Source: Lentzea sp. NBRC 102530
Lineage (GTDB): Bacteria > Actinomycetota > Actinomycetes > Mycobacteriales > Pseudonocardiaceae
DNA length: 64,000 nt
Assembly (NCBI RefSeq): GCF_030269365.1
Contig: NZ_BSTF01000011.1
Location: 1-64,000 of the forward strand
Direction: 5' to 3'
Shown: positions 10,730-19,116 of the stretch, piece after piece
How positions within the stretch are numbered: the first letter of the stretch is position 1
Layout of the letters: each line of letters starts with the position of its first letter
Translations under genes and position numbers: made by a program
Notes under the pieces: model-generated
Seen by the model: only the letters and a program-made list of their open reading frames with translations
Databases searched by the model: none
What the model was told of the DNA's origin: nothing

Positions 10730-11315
10730 GAGGATTCTCGCCTTGATGTGCGCTTTCCTGCTGATCAGCACACCCACCGCGGTCGCCGGCGGCTGGGCGG
10801 TCACCTACCTCGACCCGGTCCCGTCGATCCAGCCGTCCGTCGCCCACACCGTCGGCTACTGGGTGCTGCAACACGGCACGCACCCGGCGTCCGGCGACCT
10901 GGGCAAGACGGGCCTGCGCTTCCAGTCCGGCGCTGACGCGCGTTCGTTCGTGGGCGTCGCCCTCGGCGAACCCGCGCACTACGCCGTCACCTTCGCGCTG
11001 CCGGCCGGCACCTACGAGGTGTTCGGGGTGCAGGGGTGGTTCGAGGAGCACCCACTCGGGACGTTGACGGTGCCGGGCACGTTGCTGGTGAAACCCGTGG
11101 ACCCGCAGGTGGTGCAGGGTCTCGACGACGCGGGGTGGCCGTGGCAGGAGATCGCACCGCCGCTGGCTAAACCCGCTTCGCCCGCGCCGGCCGCCGCGGT
11201 GTCGCCGTCTTCGGGAAAGCCCTTGCCGGTGTGGCTCGCCGGACTCGTGGTCCTCGGCGCGGCAGGGCTGTTCTTCTTGCTGCGCAGGAGGTTGCGGCCG
11301 TCCGGCCGAAGGTGA
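10728..11315 (+). CDS. Secreted, C-terminally membrane-anchored protein of unknown function
   Basis: 195 aa. A clear signal peptide (MRILALMCAFLLISTPTAVAGG) is followed by an extracytoplasmic domain of about 115 residues (WAVTYLDPVPSIQP...YEVFGVQGWFEEHPLGTLTVPG), an Ala/Pro-rich spacer, and a C-terminal membrane helix with a basic tail (LAGLVVLGAAGLFFLLRRRLRPSGRR). No family was recognised. It is divergent from the ECF sigma gene with touching start codons, so it may belong to that regulon. No strong RBS is visible before the ATG. Confidence 0.8.
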   Translation: MRILALMCAFLLISTPTAVAGGWAVTYLDPVPSIQPSVAHTVGYWVLQHGTHPASGDLGKTGLRFQSGADARSFVGVALGEPAHYAVTFALPAGTYEVFGVQGWFEEHPLGTLTVPGTLLVKPVDPQVVQGLDDAGWPWQEIAPPLAKPASPAPAAAVSPSSGKPLPVWLAGLVVLGAAGLFFLLRRRLRPSGRR

Positions 11316-11351
11316 GTGGTGAGGCGATCGGCGGAAACCGCCTCACCACTC
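11314..11351 (+). terminator. Terminator hairpin
   Basis: Perfect 13-bp inverted repeat GAGTGGTGAGGCG / CGCCTCACCACTC with a 12-nt loop, starting within the stop codon of the secreted-protein gene. Confidence 0.75.
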
Positions 11352-11870
11352 TTCGCATGGCATCCCGTGAGATGCCGGGGCTTGCGGGTGAACCACGACC
11401 TAGGTCGTTGAAGGCTGAACCACCGTTACGGACCGGTCCAACGTTCACCCGGTTCGCCTAAGCGTCGACCGGAACGTCGGACGACTCCTGCACCGGAACC
11501 GCGACCGGCGGGTGGAGTCCGGGCCCGTCCTGCGACGACGGCGGGCAGCACGAACGCGGCCTCCGCATGGCATCGTGATCTCCACCCGGATTCCTCGGAT
11601 CTTCTACTGCGGGTCGGCGATGAGCAGCGCGGGGTTCGCCCAGACCGCAGCCGGCAGTTCGGACGCGCCGGCTCCCCTACCGTGCGCCACGAACTGCGTG
11701 AGCCGCCGGGAAGCCGGACCCGGGGTTCGGCGAGGTCCTTGCGAGACAACGCCGGCCTGACGTCCGTGCCGACGCCACGGTCGAGTTGCCGCGCCACCGC
11801 CACGACAGCCGTCGCGGTGCCGAGTCCTTCTTTCCCTTCGGCACCGCTGACGGCCGCGCGAGCCGTTCGC
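11352..11870 (-). pseudogene. Intergenic stretch with possible decayed coding sequence
   Basis: No intact gene is seen. On the minus strand, short protein-like runs occur in different frames and are broken by stops. GASELPAAVWANPALLIADPQ ends in TAG near 11600; a run ending HPPVAVPVQESSDVPVDA stops near 11460. This pattern suggests a frameshifted gene remnant, but no parent family could be named. Chance coding in GC-rich DNA is the alternative. Confidence 0.3.
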
Positions 11871-13835
11871 CTACATCGGCATGTGCCTCGTCGGCGGCGG
11901 ACCCGGCTTGGTGATCATCTTGGTCACCGGGCCCTCCTTGCTCATCCCCTGCTGGTCGAGGAACGAGGACAACTGCCCCCGCACCTGCGCCAGCGACGGA
12001 CGACGACCCGGTTCGGGGTCCATCGCCGCCAGCAACAGCCGCGCGTGCGCGCTGTTCTGCGGCAGCTTGGTGATCGGCTCACCCTGGGCCGCGGCCATCA
12101 GCGAGGAGATCGGGTTCTCGCGGGAGCCGCGCGGCGGGTGGCCCGTCAGCGCGTACGACACGGTGGCCGCCAGCTGCCACGAGTCCGAGGCCGGTGACGC
12201 CGTCTCGCCCCGTGCCGTCTCGGGCGCGAGGAAGTCGGGCGTGCCCACCATCATGCCGGTGGCGGTGAGGGTGCTGTCGCCCTTGGAGCGGGCGATGCCG
12301 AAGTCGATCAGGTGCGCGGTGCCCTGGCCGTCGACGATCACGTTGGACGGCTTCACGTCGCGGTGCAGGACGCCCCGGTCGTGGGCCGCTGCCAGGGCGT
12401 CGGCCATGTTCAGCCAGAGGCGGGCGGCGAGCTTGTCGTCGATCAGGCCGTTCTTCAGCACCGTCTCGGACAGCGAGGCGCCCTCGATGTACTCCATGAC
12501 CAGGGCGAGGCCGTCCGGGTCCTGGACGATGTCGAACACGCGCACGCAGTTCGGGTGGCGGACGGCGGCCAGCGCGCGGGCCTCGCGGAGCATGCGGGCC
12601 TCGGTCTCGTTGTCCGGGGCGTGCGCGAGCTTCACGGCGACGGTGCGGTCGAGCTGTTCGTCGACGGCGAGCCAGACCGTGCCGAAGCCGCCGGAGCCGA
12701 GCTGGCGGACGCGGCGGAACCGGCCGTTGCCCGGGTTCCAGACCTTGCCCGACTTCTGCACGGGTGCGGGTGACTCGGCGTTGGCGGCGCCCGGACCGAA
12801 CGGCAGCGGGCCCGGCGTGTCCGCGAGCACCGCCGGGTTCGACGGCTGGGGCGGACCGGGCTGCGGCACGACCTCGGCGACGCGGGTCGGCGGGTACTGG
12901 CGCGGCGGCTGGTTCTGCGGCGGCTGCTGCGGCTGGGTGACCGGGCGCATCGGCCGGTTCATCGGCGCCGGCTGGTACTTCGGCACCTGCGCCGGCTGGT
13001 AGGGCGGCGGGTTCTGGCCGGGCGGCTGGTGCTGCGCGGCCGTGATCGGCTTGGTCGGCGCCTTCTGCTTCGGCTGACCCTGCGGCAGCTGGTTGTTCTG
13101 GGGCTGCGGCGTGCGCGCCACCGGCTGCGGTGGCGGGTTCTGCGAGTTCCGGTCCTGGGACCGGTCGCGGCCGGGGCGGTTGAGCATGGCGGTAGTCAAC
13201 CCGAAAATCCGCACGACGATTGACCCGATTACCGCAATCGGCAGAAACCCGAGGAGCACATGGCCCACCAGGGTCACGGGGAATGCCGACGTCGTCACCA
13301 GCAGTACCAGGAACATCGGCCAGAACACCCGGCGCGGCCAGTTCGGCCCGAGCCGGAACGCCGAGCCCGACTGCAGCATGACGAACAGCAGGCAGAGCAG
13401 GGCGAGCACGATCGTGATGCCCGCGGCGACCAGGAAGACGACGGACTGGCCGGGCCGCTGGATCACGCCGATGATCGACGGAGCCCCGTCGACCAGGTAG
13501 TTGCCCTGGGAGAACGTCCCGAAGCAGGTGGCCGCGTCGAGCGAGTCGGCACCGATGATGCTGCGGTCCTTCAACCCCTCGACGGTCCCGCGCATGATCA
13601 GCCACGGCAGCACCAGGCAGCTGGCGACGCCGAGCACGGTGAAGATGGCACCGGTCACGGGTCCGTAGGAGTTGCCGACTACGCGGCGCACCGCGATGGA
13701 CAGCAACGCACCTATGGTCGGGAACAACCCGAGCACCGCACCGAGCGCCGTGGTGGTCCACACCCAGTCACCGGGGCAGACACTCGCACCCACGAAGCCG
13801 TGCAGCCACGTGAGCAAGGACTCAGCGAGCCCCAC
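11871..13835 (-). CDS. Membrane Ser/Thr protein kinase with C-terminal kinase domain
   Basis: 654 aa with domain order reversed from the usual PknB type. About five N-terminal membrane segments (residues about 20-225) come first. A Pro/Gln-rich low-complexity linker (about 225-370) follows, and then the kinase domain at the C-terminus. Kinase motifs: P-loop LGSGGFGTV, VAVKLA lysine, catalytic loop HRDVKPSN, DFG in LIDFGIAR, APE in FLAPETARG, all intact. No PASTA or other sensor domain is seen, so sensing would have to involve the membrane part. Confidence 0.9.
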   Translation of the reverse strand: MGLAESLLTWLHGFVGASVCPGDWVWTTTALGAVLGLFPTIGALLSIAVRRVVGNSYGPVTGAIFTVLGVASCLVLPWLIMRGTVEGLKDRSIIGADSLDAATCFGTFSQGNYLVDGAPSIIGVIQRPGQSVVFLVAAGITIVLALLCLLFVMLQSGSAFRLGPNWPRRVFWPMFLVLLVTTSAFPVTLVGHVLLGFLPIAVIGSIVVRIFGLTTAMLNRPGRDRSQDRNSQNPPPQPVARTPQPQNNQLPQGQPKQKAPTKPITAAQHQPPGQNPPPYQPAQVPKYQPAPMNRPMRPVTQPQQPPQNQPPRQYPPTRVAEVVPQPGPPQPSNPAVLADTPGPLPFGPGAANAESPAPVQKSGKVWNPGNGRFRRVRQLGSGGFGTVWLAVDEQLDRTVAVKLAHAPDNETEARMLREARALAAVRHPNCVRVFDIVQDPDGLALVMEYIEGASLSETVLKNGLIDDKLAARLWLNMADALAAAHDRGVLHRDVKPSNVIVDGQGTAHLIDFGIARSKGDSTLTATGMMVGTPDFLAPETARGETASPASDSWQLAATVSYALTGHPPRGSRENPISSLMAAAQGEPITKLPQNSAHARLLLAAMDPEPGRRPSLAQVRGQLSSFLDQQGMSKEGPVTKMITKPGPPPTRHMPM

Positions 13836-14080
13836 GACTCACACCACCCCTTCCGAGATCACCCCCAGCCTAGGCGCCCTGTCAGCTTACGGTGCGTAAT
13901 TGGCCTGCGGTTGACGCCACAGCAACCCTTTCCTTGATCACCGCGTTGTACCTCCGCCCAGCGCACGTTCGGCCTGTTGGCTCTTACACGTTGCGATGGA
14001 CGGCTCCGTTGACAGGAGTCGGCCTTTTTGCGCGATTCGTTATCGAAGACACGCCGAAGGACGCCGTGGCGAACGGGTGA

Positions 14081-14623
14081 TCAGGAACGGGTCTGGTGAT
14101 CGATCCTGGTGAGGGTGCTCCCCCGCCCCGCCGACGCGCTGGAGGTCTGCACAGCCGGGTCGGGCGCCACGGGCAGGTCACCGAGGCCGGCGACGAACTC
14201 GACGGTCCACAGGTGCGAGCCGGTCTTCTCCGCGTAGGAGTCGGAAAGGCCGTAGGTGGCGACGCGGGTGTTCTTCTGGTCGAACATCTCGACGGTGGTC
14301 TGCGAGCCGGCGTGGCCCTTCTCACCGGGTCCACAGGTCAGCTGCAGGCGGGCGCGGATCCACTGCGGCTCGGTGGCCGGGTCCGCTTCGAGTTCCTCGG
14401 CGAGCGCGCTGCACTGCGTGCCGTGGGCGCGGAAGGTCAGGGCGGCCCGGAAGACGACGAGCTCACCGGCCGTGCAGCCGGTGAGAACGCGCGCTTCGAC
14501 AGCTGTCTCCGTGCTGGAGACGACGGGGCGGGCGGCCGTGCACCTGGCGGCAGGGGCCTCGGAGGCCGTCGCACCGCTGGAGGTGACGGCCCCGAGTAAT
14601 AACGCGGCGACCACAGATCTCAT
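14081..14623 (-). CDS. Secreted protein of unknown function
   Basis: 180 aa with a signal peptide (MRSVVAALLLGAVTSSGATASEA). The mature region has four Cys (RCTAARP, TGCTAGE, TQCSALAE, LTCGPGE), probably two disulfides, and ends in a Ser/Gly-rich polar tail. No family was recognised. It lies 245 bp upstream of the kinase gene in the same direction; the gap is likely to hold the kinase promoter. Confidence 0.75.
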   Translation of the reverse strand: MRSVVAALLLGAVTSSGATASEAPAARCTAARPVVSSTETAVEARVLTGCTAGELVVFRAALTFRAHGTQCSALAEELEADPATEPQWIRARLQLTCGPGEKGHAGSQTTVEMFDQKNTRVATYGLSDSYAEKTGSHLWTVEFVAGLGDLPVAPDPAVQTSSASAGRGSTLTRIDHQTRS

Positions 14624-14768
14624 GAGAGAAAACTATTTGTCGACGCCGCGTTCTTCACCCAACTTCACCCCATAGATGGGTGAGCGCGAAAAAGAGGTTC
14701 TACCCCAGGTGGGCGCGGTTGTCGCCGCGCCCGTCAGGACGTCCGGACCGCGCGGAAACGGCGGCCTG

Positions 14769-15143
14769 TCAGTGGTCGTGATCGTGGTCGTGCTCGGCGG
14801 TCGGCTGGTAGATGTAGAACATCGTGACCGGCTCGTCGCCCGCGACGGTCTCGTGGTCCACGCCCGGCGGCACGAACGCGTACGAACCCGCCGTCGCCTC
14901 CACGCCCCCGATGCTCACCGTGCCGTCGACGACCCACGTGTGCTGCGTGGCCGACGGGTGGTTGTGGCCGACGTCGCGCGCGCCCGGTGCCATCTGGAGC
15001 AGGCCGACGATGGTGCCCCCGTCGGGGGACTTCCACAGCAGCTTGTTCTTCAGCCGTTCGTCGCCGTGCAGCGGGAACGCCTTCATCTGTGCAAGGGCAT
15101 CGGCGGACAGGACCGTGACCTTGTCCTGCGGCGCGTCGCTCAT
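14769..15143 (-). CDS. Cupin domain protein with His/Asp tail
   Basis: 124 aa, single small beta-barrel cupin. Metal-binding motif 1 is seen around GHNHPSATQHTWVVDGTVSIGG, with a second His in PPGVDHETVAGDEPV. The C-terminus HDHDHDH is a potential metal-binding tail. The substrate is unknown; single-domain cupins of this type range from dioxygenases to sugar-binding proteins. A TATATA -10-like box at 15185-15190 lies upstream on the coding strand. Confidence 0.85.
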   Translation of the reverse strand: MSDAPQDKVTVLSADALAQMKAFPLHGDERLKNKLLWKSPDGGTIVGLLQMAPGARDVGHNHPSATQHTWVVDGTVSIGGVEATAGSYAFVPPGVDHETVAGDEPVTMFYIYQPTAEHDHDHDH

Positions 15144-15194
15144 GGGTGCAGCCTTTCGCGGGAGCTGAAGGAACGTACGGCCTCTATATAGACG

Positions 15195-15228
15195 AAAGTG
15201 CCGCTCACATTACGGTGAACGGCCCTTT
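15195..15228. terminator. Imperfect hairpin between cupin and lipoprotein genes
   Basis: AAAGTGCCGCTCAC pairs with GTGAACGGCCCTTT apart from two internal mismatches. It lies 10 bp past the end of the lipoprotein gene and upstream of the cupin start. The A/T ends suit termination. Confidence 0.4.
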
Positions 15229-15238
15229 CCCGGTCAGC

Positions 15239-15994
15239 TCAGACGCACTCGGCCGAGGCGTTGAACAGCATGAACGTCGTGACCTTGCCGTCGGCGACGT
15301 GGAAGCTCAGCACGACGTCGGTCCGGTCGGGCACCGGCACCTCGAACGTCTTGCCGGACTCCTTCTCCACGGCGTTCGGGTAGGCGGCCTTGAGCTGCTC
15401 GACCGTCGCGCCCTTGGCGATGTCCTTCGTCGTCGTGACGCCCGGCGGCGGCAGGATCATGCGGATCTTGTCGCCCGCGAACAGCACACCACCGCCTGCC
15501 TCCCTCGCCTCCGCCCGCGCGACCATCCGCTTCGTGGACTCCGAGATGAGTTCGGTCGCCTTGGCGCTGAGCTCGGCCGACGCCGCGGACTTCTCGGCGT
15601 AGGCGGCGAACTCGGCGGCACCCGCGTTCGCGCCCGGCGCCGGGCCCAGCGCCGCCTCCGCGTCGTCGGCGGCCTTCTGCGCGGCCTCGTACTTCTTCTC
15701 GAACTCGGCCTCTTCCGCGAGCTGTGCCGCGTCCGGCTGCGGCGCGCCCGCGTACCGGTAGTCCTCGCACTTGCCGGTCCTGCCCGCGGCGCTCGCGGCG
15801 AGCTCGCCGGTCGCCAAGGCGTCCTGTTTGGACATTCCCGGCTTCAGCTTCCCGAAACCGCTGACGTCGAGGACCTTCTTGTCCGGCGCGGGCTGCTGGT
15901 CCCCCGACCCCGAGCCCGGTCCCGCCGAACAACCGACGGCGGTGAGTGCCACCGCCACGACGCACGCTGCTTTCAATCCCCCAAGGATGTTCAC
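15239..15994 (-). CDS. Lipoprotein of unknown function
   Basis: About 251 aa from GTG at 15994. The signal peptide NILGGLKAACVVAVALTAVGC has a lipobox-type AVGC and is followed by a Gly/Ser spacer, marking a lipidated exported protein. The middle is Ala/Glu/Lys-rich and predicted helical, possibly coiled coil (EEAEFEKKYEAAQKAADDAEAAL). The C-terminus (KDIAKGATVEQLKAAYPNAVEKES...) resembles small exported domains such as SmpA/BamE-like folds, without a firm match. No clear RBS is seen before the GTG. Confidence 0.75.
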   Translation of the reverse strand: MNILGGLKAACVVAVALTAVGCSAGPGSGSGDQQPAPDKKVLDVSGFGKLKPGMSKQDALATGELAASAAGRTGKCEDYRYAGAPQPDAAQLAEEAEFEKKYEAAQKAADDAEAALGPAPGANAGAAEFAAYAEKSAASAELSAKATELISESTKRMVARAEAREAGGGVLFAGDKIRMILPPPGVTTTKDIAKGATVEQLKAAYPNAVEKESGKTFEVPVPDRTDVVLSFHVADGKVTTFMLFNASAECV

Positions 15995-16134
15995 GCCGCA
16001 CAAGGTATCCGGCGCAGCGCACCGAGCCGAACGGGTTTCCCGAGGTCCGCAGCACTCGTCCACATCGGACGGACGCAGAACCCCGACCCACCGGTCAACC
16101 TACGGGGGTCCGGGGCGTGCCCCCGGCGTGGGGC

Positions 16135-16205
16135 CTGGGGGCTCGGCCCCCAGAAAACACTTCGGGCCGAGCAGTCTGCGCTTTCTGCAGACGTACTCGG
16201 CCCGA
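16135..16205. terminator. Two hairpins downstream of tRNA-Ala
   Basis: CTGGGGGC-TCG-GCCCCCAG at 16135-16153, and a longer structure with outer arms TCGGGCCGAG (16162-16171) and CTCGGCCCGA (16196-16205). The second begins 11 bp past the tRNA 3' end in its direction of transcription and is the likely terminator. Confidence 0.6.
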
Positions 16206-16215
16206 GGAACGAACG

Positions 16216-16288
16216 TGGAGCTGAGGGGAATCGAACCCCTGACCTTCTCGATGCGAACGAGACGCGCTACCAACTGTGCTACAGCCCC
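16216..16288 (-). tRNA. tRNA-Ala(CGC)
   Basis: Full cloverleaf on the minus strand. Acceptor GGGGCTG/CAGCTCC, D arm GCAC...GCGC, anticodon stem TCTCG/CGAGA with loop TTCGCAT (anticodon CGC), T arm AGGGG-TTCGATT-CCCCT. The discriminator is A and CCA is not encoded. Confidence 0.93.
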
Positions 16289-16346
16289 TTGCTGCCTTAC
16301 GAAGAGAACTATAGCAGTCCCGAGAGGGGTGTTTTCACCACCCCCT

Positions 16347-17069
16347 CTAAGCCCCGACAGCACCCCTGTACCGCAGCGACTCCAGTCCCTCTAACTCGAC
16401 GAAGACCGGGTCCTCGTCGTCGGAGTCGACCGGGATCGTGCCGGGACGGACGTGGTGTTCGAAGCGCGGCAACGGCGGCAGCGCGGGACGTTCCTCGACG
16501 ACCTCGACCTGCGTGGTCTCCTGCTCGTCGGCACCGGCCTGCTTCGGCAGGTCCGCGACGACCGGAGCCGGCGCCTCCTGCGGCTGCGGGCCCGTCGCCC
16601 GGCGGCGGCGCACCTGCTGCAGGCGGGCGAGGCGGCGGGCGCGGATCTCCTCCTCGATCCGCACCTGCCGGCGCAGGTACGTCAGGTACCCGACGAGCAG
16701 CAGGTCGATCGCGGCGTGGCCGTACCAGAGCTTCGCGAAGAAGACCCCGGCGACGATGCCCGACACCACGGCGGCGACGAACAGGAACGCGACCACTCTG
16801 CGCCGGAACGCGTACTTGGCCTGGGCGACCAACGCCGCGGTCTCCGGGTCGTAGCCACCGCGGCCACGCCGGAACGGGCGCTCGACGTACTCCTCCTCGT
16901 CGAAGTAGTCGTCGTCGATGTCGTGGATGTCGTCGTACTCGGCGTCTGGCATGGCGTCGTACTCCTCCCCCACGCTGCGCGCACTCTCCTGGCGCTTGCG
17001 GGCCATCATGGGGACGAGGACCACGAGCCAGGCGACGACCAGCGCAACGATGATCAGCGAACTCGGCAT
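16347..17069 (-). CDS. sepX: Divisome protein SepX/GlpR
   Basis: 240 aa. An N-terminal membrane helix (SSLIIVALVVAWLVVLVPMMARKR) leads to an acidic Asp/Glu/Tyr-rich cytoplasmic stretch. Two further membrane helices follow (about residues 92-130), then a basic helical region (RIEEEIRARRLARLQQVRRRR) and an acidic tail. This matches actinobacterial SepX/GlpR, the membrane receptor of the gephyrin-like protein Glp at the FtsZ divisome. The nearby glp(moeA)-rimJ-galU order supports it. Confidence 0.85.
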   Translation of the reverse strand: MPSSLIIVALVVAWLVVLVPMMARKRQESARSVGEEYDAMPDAEYDDIHDIDDDYFDEEEYVERPFRRGRGGYDPETAALVAQAKYAFRRRVVAFLFVAAVVSGIVAGVFFAKLWYGHAAIDLLLVGYLTYLRRQVRIEEEIRARRLARLQQVRRRRATGPQPQEAPAPVVADLPKQAGADEQETTQVEVVEERPALPPLPRFEHHVRPGTIPVDSDDEDPVFVELEGLESLRYRGAVGA

Positions 17070-17225
17070 TCCCCGTTCACCTCCCCCGGCCCACGCGTGG
17101 TGCTGCCAACCACGCTAGTCACAACAGTCACACCTGTCTCGGAGGCTCGCCGGACTCGGTGCGTACGAAAGTGTGGTGTATCACCCACTTTTGGGTGAAG
17201 TGATTACGACGAACGGAAGCGCGGA

Positions 17226-17879
17226 TCAGGGAAGACGGGCCTCTCCGCGTGCGACCAAACGGCGCACTAGGCCATCAGTGACCTCTTCGGACGTGAGCGC
17301 GAAACAGAGGTGGTCGCGCCACAGTCCGGCAACATCCAGATAACGCTTGAAGAGGCCTTCCTCGCGGAAGCCGGACTTCTGCAGCACCCGGATCGAGGGG
17401 CCGTTCTCGGGTCGCACGGTCGCTTCGAGCCGGTGCAGACCGGCCTCGCGGAAAGCGTGGTCGGTGAGCAACGCCACGGCCGCCGTCGCGACGCCGCCTC
17501 CCGCCCGATCAGCGGCTACCCAATAGCCGATCCACGCGGACAGCAGCGAGCCGCGCACGATGTTGCCGACGGTGATCTGACCGGCGACCTCGCCGTCCAC
17601 GAGGATCATGAACGGCAGCGTGGTGCCGCGCCGGGCCATGCCCCGCAGCGACGACCACTGGGCGGGCCAGGAGAGCGCCGCGTTGCGCTCGTCCCAGCCC
17701 TCCTGCGCCGTGGGTTCCCAGTTTTCGAGGTAGGAGCGGTCGCGGATGCGCAGCCTCGACCACTTCGAGCCGTCGAAGAACCTGGGCCCGCGCAGTTCGA
17801 CGGTGCCCGCGCGCACCTGGAGGGGCCCCAGCCGGGCAGGCCAGCCGGGGTGTCTGCCCAGATCGGCGAAAGCGTTCAT
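17226..17879 (-). CDS. rimJ: GNAT family N-acetyltransferase (RimJ-like)
   Basis: 217 aa, acetyl-CoA dependent, RimJ/RimL-type fold. Conserved features are the acetyl-CoA loop region SAWIGYWVAADRAGGGVATAAVALLTDHAF, LHRLEATVRPENGPSIRVLQKSGFREEGLFKRYLDV and the aromatic motif WRDHLCFAL. It overlaps glp/moeA by 4 bp and is co-transcribed with it. The target is unknown; ribosomal S5 acetylation is the family precedent, not proven here. Confidence 0.85.
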   Translation of the reverse strand: MNAFADLGRHPGWPARLGPLQVRAGTVELRGPRFFDGSKWSRLRIRDRSYLENWEPTAQEGWDERNAALSWPAQWSSLRGMARRGTTLPFMILVDGEVAGQITVGNIVRGSLLSAWIGYWVAADRAGGGVATAAVALLTDHAFREAGLHRLEATVRPENGPSIRVLQKSGFREEGLFKRYLDVAGLWRDHLCFALTSEEVTDGLVRRLVARGEARLP

Positions 17880-19099
17880 CCACGCTGCGCTAGGAAGCTG
17901 ACCAGCACCTCTTCACCGACGGAGATCTCGGTGACGTCCTCGTCGACCATGATCAGGCAGTTGGCCTCCGCCAGTGAGGCGAGCAGGTGCGACCCGGACG
18001 TGCCGAGCGGCTGCACCAGGTACTCGCCGTTGTCCGCGTCGCGCAGCAGCTGGCCGCGCAGGAAGCCCCGGCGGCCCTTCGCCGACTGCAACGGCGAGAG
18101 CAGGCGCGCGGACACGGCGCGGCGGTACGGGTTCTTCTTGCCGAGCGCGGCCCTGATCAGGGGCCTGACCAGCACCTCGAACACCACGAGCGCGCTCATG
18201 GGGTTCGCCGGCAGCAGGAACGTCGGCACGGCGTCGGGCCCGAGCCTGCCGAATCCTTGCGCGGAGCCGGGGTGCATGGCGACGCGGTTGACGTCCATGT
18301 CGCCGAGGTCGGCCAGCGCCGCCTTGACCTCGTCGCCGACGGTGCCGCCGACGCCGCCGGCGATCACGACGATCTCCGAGAGCAGCAACCTGCCCTCGAC
18401 CACCTCGCGCAGCCGGCGCGGGTCGGCCGACATGATGCCGACCCGGCTGACCTCGGCGCCCGCGTCGCGGGCGGCGGCGGCCAGCGCGTACGAGTTCACG
18501 TCGTAGACCTGGCCCTGACCGGGCGTGCGGTCGACGTCGACGAGTTCCTCGCCGAGCGAGATGACGGACACGCGCGGACGTGGGTGCACGAGCACCTTGT
18601 TGCGTCCGACGGCGGCCAGCAGGCCCACCTGAGCGGCACCGATGGACGCGCCACGGCGCACCGCGACGTCACCGGTCTGCACGTCCTCGCCGGTGCGGCG
18701 GACGAACCCGGCGGACGGCACGCTGCGGTTGACGGTCACCTTGGCCTGGTGACCGTCGGTGTAGCCGAGCGGCACGACGGCGTCCGCGAGCGTCGGCAGC
18801 GGCGCGCCCGTGGCGATCCGCACCGCCTGACCGGGCTGCAGCCGCCGCGGCTGCCGCGACCCGGCCGGGATCTCGCCCACGACCGGCAGCTGCACCGGGC
18901 TCGCGTTCGCGCCGGACACGTCGACGCTGCGCACCGCGTAGCCGTCCACGGCGGCCTGGTCGAAGCCGGGCAACGCGCGTTCCGCGACGACCTCCTCAGC
19001 GCAGAGCAGGCCCTGCGACTCCGAGATCGCGACTCGCACGGGTGCGGGCCGCACCGCGGCCGCGATCACCCGAGCGAGCTGCTCGTCCACTGACCTCAT
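17876..19099 (-). CDS. glp: Gephyrin-like molybdotransferase Glp (MoeA family)
   Basis: 407 aa MoeA/gephyrin-fold protein. It shows LPGFDQAAVDGYAVRS, GEIPAGSRQPRRLQPGQAVRIATGAPLPTLADAVVPL, GLLAAVGRNKVLVHPRPRVSVISLGEELVD, AGGVGGTVGDEVKAAL, GSAQGFGRLG and LPANPMSALVVFEVLVRP. The context with sepX/glpR points to the cell-division-associated Glp rather than only molybdenum cofactor synthesis. ATG at 19099 follows GCGAGGA, 18 bp after the galU stop. Confidence 0.9.
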   Translation of the reverse strand: MRSVDEQLARVIAAAVRPAPVRVAISESQGLLCAEEVVAERALPGFDQAAVDGYAVRSVDVSGANASPVQLPVVGEIPAGSRQPRRLQPGQAVRIATGAPLPTLADAVVPLGYTDGHQAKVTVNRSVPSAGFVRRTGEDVQTGDVAVRRGASIGAAQVGLLAAVGRNKVLVHPRPRVSVISLGEELVDVDRTPGQGQVYDVNSYALAAAARDAGAEVSRVGIMSADPRRLREVVEGRLLLSEIVVIAGGVGGTVGDEVKAALADLGDMDVNRVAMHPGSAQGFGRLGPDAVPTFLLPANPMSALVVFEVLVRPLIRAALGKKNPYRRAVSARLLSPLQSAKGRRGFLRGQLLRDADNGEYLVQPLGTSGSHLLASLAEANCLIMVDEDVTEISVGEEVLVSFLAQRG

Positions 19100-19116
19100 G
19101 TGATTGGTCCTCGCGC

